From a virus: a stretch of DNA of 38,037 bases. How positions within the stretch are numbered: the first letter of the stretch is position 1; each line of letters starts with the position of its first letter. A program made the position numbers and the translations under genes. The notes under the pieces are model-generated. The model saw only the letters and a program-made list of their open reading frames with translations, did not search any database and had not been told where the DNA came from. Shown here piece after piece: positions 33,377 through 38,037 of this stretch. Location: the IMG/VR virus record IMGVR_UViG_3300046011_005921, positions 1 through 38,037 of that record; one strand, 5' to 3'.

Positions 33377-35320
33377 TTAAAAAATAATTTTATTTTTTTT
33401 ATTCTTAACTACCAAGTCAATATTAACCGAATAAATCGGTTTAATTAATTCTTCGTTAGGTTGTGTTTTAACAACCTCTTTGATGAATGGTTCATGTGAA
33501 GATATTTCACAAACATTATCTTCTAATATTTCAGCATATTTACCCACCGCATACAACCAACCTTTAGAATTTTGGTAATCTACACCAGAACCTGTTTTTG
33601 TAAACTTATCAGGGTCTACTTCAATAATAAACTCTCCTGTAAACATACCAGAATTATCGGCACTCATTACTCTCATTCCTTTTCTGTATTTCTGTTTACA
33701 GATTTCTAAAGGTGTTAATTCAGATGTATCTGACTTTTTTGGTACAGGACTGGCTTTTAATTGGTTAGAAAAAGCTAAAGCTTCTTCATGAGTTGCAAAC
33801 CATTTAAGATTTTCTTTATATATCCAAAATTTAGATTCTTTAATTCCAACACTAGAATGTCTATCATTTTCAATAGTGTATATTTTTCCTAAACCAACAG
33901 GTTCTCTCTCCTCTGAAAATACTCCAAACCCACCTTTTATACCTACAACATAAGTTCCTTCTGACCATTCTTGTTTTTCATCTTTTTTCATATAACTTCT
34001 TAACAAAGCTTTTTGTTCTTCTGTTGCATGTGCAATAGATAGCATCCACATCCAATTTACATTAAATTCATAATCTTTTCCATGATAAAGAACAGGTCCT
34101 TCTGGGTAAATAACAATATGTTTATTATCATAAAAATAAATCTCTCCTTCAACAAGGTCTTCTTTTGTCAACTTCTTAGGTGTATTTTGAGCTTCATAAG
34201 CTTCTTTTGTAGAAGGTTTAAAGCAATGTTTTTCTGATGTAACTCGCTGACCTCCTTTATCAAATTTTAATATAAAATAACCATTAGCCGAATCAAAAGA
34301 ATCAATTTTATAAATAACTCCTTTTTTAGTTATACTCCAACCTGTAGGCACTTCAATACATTCTACATACTCTGGAATAGATTCTTCTTTCTTTTGTAAT
34401 GTTGTTACATCATAAGGCTTACGTATTCTTTCATATTCAGCTGCTTCTTCAGGTGTAGCATATCTCCAGTCTTTTAAATATTCTTTTTTATCAAAAGACA
34501 TAGCACCATGACCATTACCTGTACTCCCTCTTAAATCTACTGCTGGGTATATTCCTTTATTATTCACTCTTTGTTTAAAGCAATAGTTTCTTTTAGCACA
34601 ATTGTACCCATCTTCAACATCTAATGTAACAATGTAATCTCCTTGATGGAACATTTCTTTCTTTATTTCAGGAAGAGAAACTAATGTTGCCCATTTACCA
34701 TTATTATAAAGACTTCCACACATACTTTGTGCCCAAATTTGGGTACCTAAAATTTTATAAGTACAGTTATCTTCTATTAATGTGTATAATGTGTAAGTTT
34801 CATCCCAATCTACAGGAATAAACTTACAACCAATAGGAAATCTTTTTTTAGCTTCTTCTTGTATTTCTTTCATGTCTATTGCTTTAGGAGATTCTACAAC
34901 AGGAGATTCTTTTAACACATGTTGTTTGAATTGTTCTAGAGTAATTTCTGTGTAATTATGTAGAACTACATCAGTCCAAGTTGTAGAATTATTTATGTAC
35001 CCAGCATCAACCCAACTCATTTTTCTCCATTTATACACTTCTTCAGGTTGACAATTTCTATCAACTTTAACACACCATTTAGAAGGAAGAACAAAAGCTG
35101 TTTCTTTTAATACATACTCAGAAGGAAGAAAACTCCAAGTTTCATATATAAATCCTTCGTACTTATCACAGATTGTATTATAACTATCAGGAATATCTTG
35201 TCCAAGATATTTATTCATATTTCCACTTGAAGCCCACATATTAGGATGGCCATAGCCATGGCCATTCCAACTACCATCTCTTTTAAACTCTTCTTCAGTT
35301 TTAAATCTATATTTACTCAT
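33377..35320 (-). CDS. Large multi-module phage protein
   Basis: A 647-residue protein, the longest in the window. It seems built from several small beta-barrel-like modules of about 70-100 residues with Trp/Tyr and glycine turns: FKRDGSWNGHGYGHPNMWAS at the start, RFPIGCKFIPVDWDETYTLY, LVEGEIYFYDNKHIVIYPEG, EGTYVVGIKGGFGVF and KYRKGMRVMSADNSGMFTGE. Modules are joined by helical, lysine/glutamate-rich linkers. Such proteins recur in Bacteroidota phages and prophages. A binding role is likely; the ligand is unknown. It has its own promoter. Confidence 0.78.
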   Translation of the reverse strand: MSKYRFKTEEEFKRDGSWNGHGYGHPNMWASSGNMNKYLGQDIPDSYNTICDKYEGFIYETWSFLPSEYVLKETAFVLPSKWCVKVDRNCQPEEVYKWRKMSWVDAGYINNSTTWTDVVLHNYTEITLEQFKQHVLKESPVVESPKAIDMKEIQEEAKKRFPIGCKFIPVDWDETYTLYTLIEDNCTYKILGTQIWAQSMCGSLYNNGKWATLVSLPEIKKEMFHQGDYIVTLDVEDGYNCAKRNYCFKQRVNNKGIYPAVDLRGSTGNGHGAMSFDKKEYLKDWRYATPEEAAEYERIRKPYDVTTLQKKEESIPEYVECIEVPTGWSITKKGVIYKIDSFDSANGYFILKFDKGGQRVTSEKHCFKPSTKEAYEAQNTPKKLTKEDLVEGEIYFYDNKHIVIYPEGPVLYHGKDYEFNVNWMWMLSIAHATEEQKALLRSYMKKDEKQEWSEGTYVVGIKGGFGVFSEEREPVGLGKIYTIENDRHSSVGIKESKFWIYKENLKWFATHEEALAFSNQLKASPVPKKSDTSELTPLEICKQKYRKGMRVMSADNSGMFTGEFIIEVDPDKFTKTGSGVDYQNSKGWLYAVGKYAEILEDNVCEISSHEPFIKEVVKTQPNEELIKPIYSVNIDLVVKNKKNKIIF

Positions 35321-35343
35321 GATGTTTATATTTTTATTTTGTA

Positions 35344-35374
35344 CAAAGATACTATTTATTTTTTAACTTCCAAA
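35344..35374 (-). promoter_or_regulatory. Bacteroidota-type promoter
   Basis: TATCTTTG at 35351-35344 and TTTG at 35374-35371, 19 bases apart; serves 33377-35320. The -33 box lies inside the end of the upstream gene. Confidence 0.75.
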
Positions 35375-35913
35375 TTTTTTTCCTTAAATTCTGCAAGTAT
35401 TTGATGAATGGATAGTTTGTGTTTCTTTTCAAAGTCACCTTTCATGTAGTAAAAACCTTTGGCTTTAATGTAGTTTTTACCTACGAACGATACAAAATTT
35501 GTCATATCTTTATCTGTATATTGTTTAATATGGGTTGCACCAGCTTCTTTTAATTTATCATTGGGTGCTGGTGGATTTGTTATGTTTTCAATAAAAATCT
35601 TTGCATCTTCTTGTGTTGCGATAATTTCACCTCGTTTAATTTCTTCTTTTCGATTTAACAAAGCAATTTCGTTAAGAATCCTTTGAGTGATGTCTTTTTT
35701 AGTATAACGCTCTGATTCAATATCAATGGTCATACTAAATAAACCCTCATATTCTAAGTGACTTACTTCTGGACCCCAAAATATGTATTTTTTTCTTGTT
35801 TTGATTATTGGTGTTGGTTTGTAGAAATAAGTACCTGACCAGCTAGCGTAATCACTTTCGCGATGTATAACCTCATATAGATATGTTTTATCTAGGATTT
35901 CAATTTGTTTCAT
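35356..35913 (-). CDS. Hypothetical protein
   Basis: A 185-residue protein. It starts with a strand-rich part (KQIEILDKTYLYEVIHRESD) and has a helical lysine-rich end. The stretch KEAGATHIKQYTDKDMTNFV, then YIKAKGFYYM is a pattern of its own that I do not recognise. Its ATG shares one base with the stop of 35913-36128. Confidence 0.75.
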   Translation of the reverse strand: MKQIEILDKTYLYEVIHRESDYASWSGTYFYKPTPIIKTRKKYIFWGPEVSHLEYEGLFSMTIDIESERYTKKDITQRILNEIALLNRKEEIKRGEIIATQEDAKIFIENITNPPAPNDKLKEAGATHIKQYTDKDMTNFVSFVGKNYIKAKGFYYMKGDFEKKHKLSIHQILAEFKEKNLEVKK

Positions 35914-36128
35914 TATAATCGATTGTTTATTGTTAATACTTCAACCAGTTCTGGTCTTGTTTTGGTTCTACATTGAGAACATGTGCATTTTTCTTCTAAT
36001 TTGAATCTGCCGCAACCTACATTAAAGGTGTAACCTTCTTTAATGTTTTCATCGAACCAACCCAAATCAATCCATCTTTGTAGTGTTTTAGGATTACTTA
36101 TTCTTGTCGTTCCTGAGTAATTTTCCAT
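35913..36128 (-). CDS. Small cysteine-rich protein
   Basis: A 71-residue protein. VGCGRFKLEEKCTCSQCRTK (about residues 38-57) has four cysteines and a zinc-ribbon look. The N-terminus RISNPKTLQRWIDLGWF could be a short helix-turn-helix. It overlaps the SGNH hydrolase gene by 31 bases. Confidence 0.74.
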   Translation of the reverse strand: MENYSGTTRISNPKTLQRWIDLGWFDENIKEGYTFNVGCGRFKLEEKCTCSQCRTKTRPELVEVLTINNRL

Positions 36129-36607
36129 TCTAATTCTGACATTATTGTTTTATATACTTTTTTGTTTTTGTGTGGGTCACCATGACCTATTGGTGTTTGG
36201 ATGATACATGCACCTAAATCTTCAAACTTTTTATAATAGTTATTAAATTTATCGATATTTAATCTTCTAACGTTTCCCCAACCCCATGAACCCTTAATAA
36301 CGTAGATAAAAGCGTTAGGGAATGTTTTCTTTACTCGTAACATTAACTGATTAATACCTTTATCTATGTAACTATCATTAACACCAATACATATTGTTAC
36401 TGATTTGATATTTGATTGTATTGGAAACCTTCTAACTTTAGAAATCAACTGCTGTACACCTATACCAGATTGGCACAATTTTGATTTTTGTATTACAAAT
36501 GAGGAATGTTTTTTTAACAAATAAGTCTGAGAATCACCTATTAAAATATGTTGTGGATTCTTAGTTGTTAATGAAATCATTAAATATATGTAACACAAAA
36601 TTTTCAT
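36098..36607 (-). CDS. SGNH/GDSL-type hydrolase
   Basis: A 169-residue protein with all blocks of the SGNH esterase family: ILIGDSQTYL (residues 21-30, nucleophile Ser26), SGIGVQQL (block II Gly), ICIGVNDSY (72-80, Asn77) and GHGDPHKNKK (141-150, Asp144/His146). Members cleave or transfer acyl groups on polysaccharides, lipids or peptidoglycan. It is small and has a hydrophobic start (KILCYIYLMISL) but no convincing signal peptide. It may modify host surface sugars; the substrate is unknown. Confidence 0.82.
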   Translation of the reverse strand: MKILCYIYLMISLTTKNPQHILIGDSQTYLLKKHSSFVIQKSKLCQSGIGVQQLISKVRRFPIQSNIKSVTICIGVNDSYIDKGINQLMLRVKKTFPNAFIYVIKGSWGWGNVRRLNIDKFNNYYKKFEDLGACIIQTPIGHGDPHKNKKVYKTIMSELEWKITQERQE

Positions 36608-36892
36608 TTATTTTCTAATTTGGTTAATAATATCTTGATTGGATTTGTAATCAAGCGATGGCATATCATCACCAGCAATCGCATCAAGCCTACCTAAATT
36701 ATATGCACGTTGTTTAAGCGGCGTATCATAAGTTTTTTCATCTAGACCATATAGTTCATCTTCAAAACCTTGCATGAAATAACCTAACAATTCTTCATCT
36801 GAAACAGAGTTAGCTTGCTCGATTGAATCGAGCAAGCGTTCTTTGTTTTTGTCTGATGACATTAAGTGTTCTGTATCATCTAGTTCTTGCAT
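36608..36892 (-). CDS. Conserved small phage protein
   Basis: A 94-residue acidic protein. The end AYNLGRLDAIAGDDMPSLDY, then KSNQDIINQIR is typical of a phage family of unknown function. It starts 3 bases after 36896-37204 and its stop touches the SGNH gene start, so the genes form one operon. Confidence 0.8.
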   Translation of the reverse strand: MQELDDTEHLMSSDKNKERLLDSIEQANSVSDEELLGYFMQGFEDELYGLDEKTYDTPLKQRAYNLGRLDAIAGDDMPSLDYKSNQDIINQIRK

Positions 36893-36895
36893 ATC

Positions 36896-37204
36896 TTAAT
36901 GGTTATTAAGATAATGGTCTATGATTCTTTTAGACAAAGTCAGACAGTAGTTAATATCTTCTTCTTCAATTGACCCAGTCATTTCTTTAACTTTGCTCAA
37001 ATGAAATTGAGTTGCGTTATGATTAAAATCCATAAGTTGGATTAAATTGTCTTTTTGTTCTGACAATTTTTCGTTTTCATCGACAAGTTTATTGATATCT
37101 TTGGTAAGCTTATCTCTTAATTCTTGTTCTGTTGGTTTTTGTCTTTTTTTACCACTACTGTCACCCTTACGGTGACGTTTTTCCTTATTGCGTTTTTCGC
37201 TCAT
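36896..37204 (-). CDS. Coiled-coil protein with basic N-terminus
   Basis: A 102-residue protein. Residues 1-25 are extremely basic (SEKRNKEKRHRKGDSSGKKR) and could bind nucleic acid; residues 26-60 form a coiled coil (INKLVDENEKLSEQKDNLI). No family recognised. First gene of the operon running left to 35356. Confidence 0.76.
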   Translation of the reverse strand: MSEKRNKEKRHRKGDSSGKKRQKPTEQELRDKLTKDINKLVDENEKLSEQKDNLIQLMDFNHNATQFHLSKVKEMTGSIEEEDINYCLTLSKRIIDHYLNNH

Positions 37205-37228
37205 AATTATTATTTTTTAAAATTTATA

Positions 37229-37260
37229 CAAATATACTAACAATTTATTTAACATCCAAA
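37229..37260 (-). promoter_or_regulatory. Bacteroidota-type promoter
   Basis: TATATTTG at 37236-37229 and TTTG at 37260-37257, 20 bases apart; serves the operon 37204-35356. Confidence 0.76.
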
Positions 37261-37263
37261 TTA

Positions 37264-37821
37264 TTAATCCATATAATTTGTTATGTCCTTGCACAAGGCA
37301 ACCAATAAATAATCATTAGCATCATCTTCATCACCCGAAGTTGGTGAACATTCAGCTTCAATTATTTCTTCTTTTACACCTTCAATGTTAGCGAAACCTA
37401 ACTCATCATCGAAGTCAAAACCTTCTTCTTCAATAATTCTAGCTAACTTTGCTGGTGATTCATCCCATCTAACGATACCACCATCACCACCACTAACCCA
37501 GATTTTCATTTCCCATGGGTTAAGCCAGACTTCGCCGTAATCGTGAGTATATACTTTACTAGCAACAGCTTGAATTTCTTTTATGGTATCTCGAAAATTG
37601 TAAAGGTTAGTTTCCATTACCTTTGTTTCACGCCCATCAGTTACGATTGAATACGTTTTATCTGATTTATCATCGTGGAATACTCTAACAACATATTGGT
37701 CGTGATTAATATTGATGTTAAATTTATTCTTGCGTTTAAAATTGTGTTGTTTAAACGGGTCAATTAAGGTTAAACAACTCTCAGTTGATTCAACACCTTT
37801 ATTATAAACTTCTGTTCTCAT
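37264..37821 (-). CDS. Hypothetical acidic protein
   Basis: A 185-residue protein. The middle is strand-rich (QYVVRVFHDDKSDKTYSIVT, VWLNPWEMKIWVSGGDGGIV) and the end is acidic and helical. No family recognised. Its ATG overlaps the stop of the upstream membrane protein by four bases (ATGA). Confidence 0.76.
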   Translation of the reverse strand: MRTEVYNKGVESTESCLTLIDPFKQHNFKRKNKFNININHDQYVVRVFHDDKSDKTYSIVTDGRETKVMETNLYNFRDTIKEIQAVASKVYTHDYGEVWLNPWEMKIWVSGGDGGIVRWDESPAKLARIIEEEGFDFDDELGFANIEGVKEEIIEAECSPTSGDEDDANDYLLVALCKDITNYMD

Positions 37822-38033
37822 TTTTTGTATTTTTTATTATCGAAATATTCACCTATTAACATCATAACATAACCTATAAGTGGTGTTGGTACAATAAATA
37901 AGAAATAATATAAGGGTACCCAAGCAATACCTTGAGTAACAAACACATATATTTCAATTAGTAAACAAACGCTAAATATAATACAAGCTAGAAAAAATAA
38001 ACTTGTAAATATTCTAATTAATTTATCTTCCAT
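37818..38033 (-). CDS. Membrane protein with two transmembrane segments
   Basis: A 71-residue protein with two helices (FTSLFFLACIIFSVCLLIEI and YFLFIVPTPLIGYVMMLIG) and a short charged tail. The start codon lies 4 bases from the window edge, so its promoter is not visible. Coupled to 37264-37821. Confidence 0.72.
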   Translation of the reverse strand: MEDKLIRIFTSLFFLACIIFSVCLLIEIYVFVTQGIAWVPLYYFLFIVPTPLIGYVMMLIGEYFDNKKYKK

Positions 38034-38037
38034 TATT

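Noticed and set aside
36608-36892. Array-family membership because the gene also starts ATGCAAGA
   Set aside because: The rest of the protein lacks HGYW, FYVN and YYAR, and the preceding gene does not overlap through the junction.
1-38037. Prophage or integrated element with attachment sites
   Set aside because: No integrase, host gene or direct-repeat border is visible; a free phage genome is the simpler reading.

Overview
The window looks like part of the early/accessory region of a large, AT-rich bacteriophage of a Flavobacteriia-type (Bacteroidota) host. Grounds: about 30 near-identical minus-strand promoters of the Bacteroidota type (TTTG, 18-20 bases, TAnnTTTG); no Shine-Dalgarno sequences; dozens of short conserved phage proteins of unknown function; five or six homing endonucleases of four families (LAGLIDADG, HNH, GIY-YIG, DUF723/GIY-YIG); a Gp88-like phage protein; a glucosaminidase-type lysozyme; and a tRNA-like gene beside a long structured non-coding RNA. 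No capsid, tail, polymerase or integrase gene is visible. The phage assignment is inference.

Layout. Nearly everything is on the minus strand and therefore reads right to left. From 1 to about 18,000, small genes mostly have their own promoter, AU-rich leader and often a terminator. This half contains conserved phage hypotheticals (DUF6915-, DUF551-, DUF4241-, MGLDMYL- and MGQYYK-type), an ankyrin protein, a lysozyme, a group of exported proteins and lipoproteins (7,395-9,232), a stand-alone OmpR-type winged helix, a methyltransferase-like protein and Gp88. Homing endonucleases sit between genes at 862, 6,840, 16,241 and 17,854; the one at 16,241 is flanked by a severed copy of the start of the Gp88 gene. 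The palindrome TAAATTTA occurs about 34 times here but only about 6 times in the right half.

From 18,284 to 18,527 lies a non-coding stretch with direct repeats and three TACCAC repeats at a 10-base period. From 18,528 to 21,493 lies the most striking feature: 17 head-to-tail units, 16 of them intact genes, for 57-68-residue MORN-like proteins. Each junction is one 11-base sequence, ATGCAARATAA (initiator sometimes GTG), read in one frame as Y-A-R/K-stop and in the next as M-Q-D/N. Every intact unit is 3n+1 bases long, so the reading frame steps once per unit. Five more family members with the same junction lie at 28,922-31,197. The array ends an operon that starts near 22,815 and also encodes a lipoprotein and membrane proteins.

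From 21.5 to 38 kb there are multi-gene operons of short conserved phage proteins, many overlapping by a few bases, with small zinc-ribbon and membrane proteins, a GIY-YIG endonuclease within a paralogous family, an SGNH hydrolase and a 647-residue protein. Between 32,084 and about 32,907 there is no protein gene but a 169-base tRNA(Leu)-like RNA with inserted hairpins and, upstream of it, about 650 bases of long-range-paired RNA that recalls the giant GOLLD/ROOL RNAs found beside phage tRNAs.

The genes appear to be host-takeover and fitness functions rather than virion structure: host-type promoters give immediate transcription, exported proteins may alter the cell surface, and the MORN-like array may be a rapidly diversifying set of interaction proteins. 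These roles are inferred, not shown.
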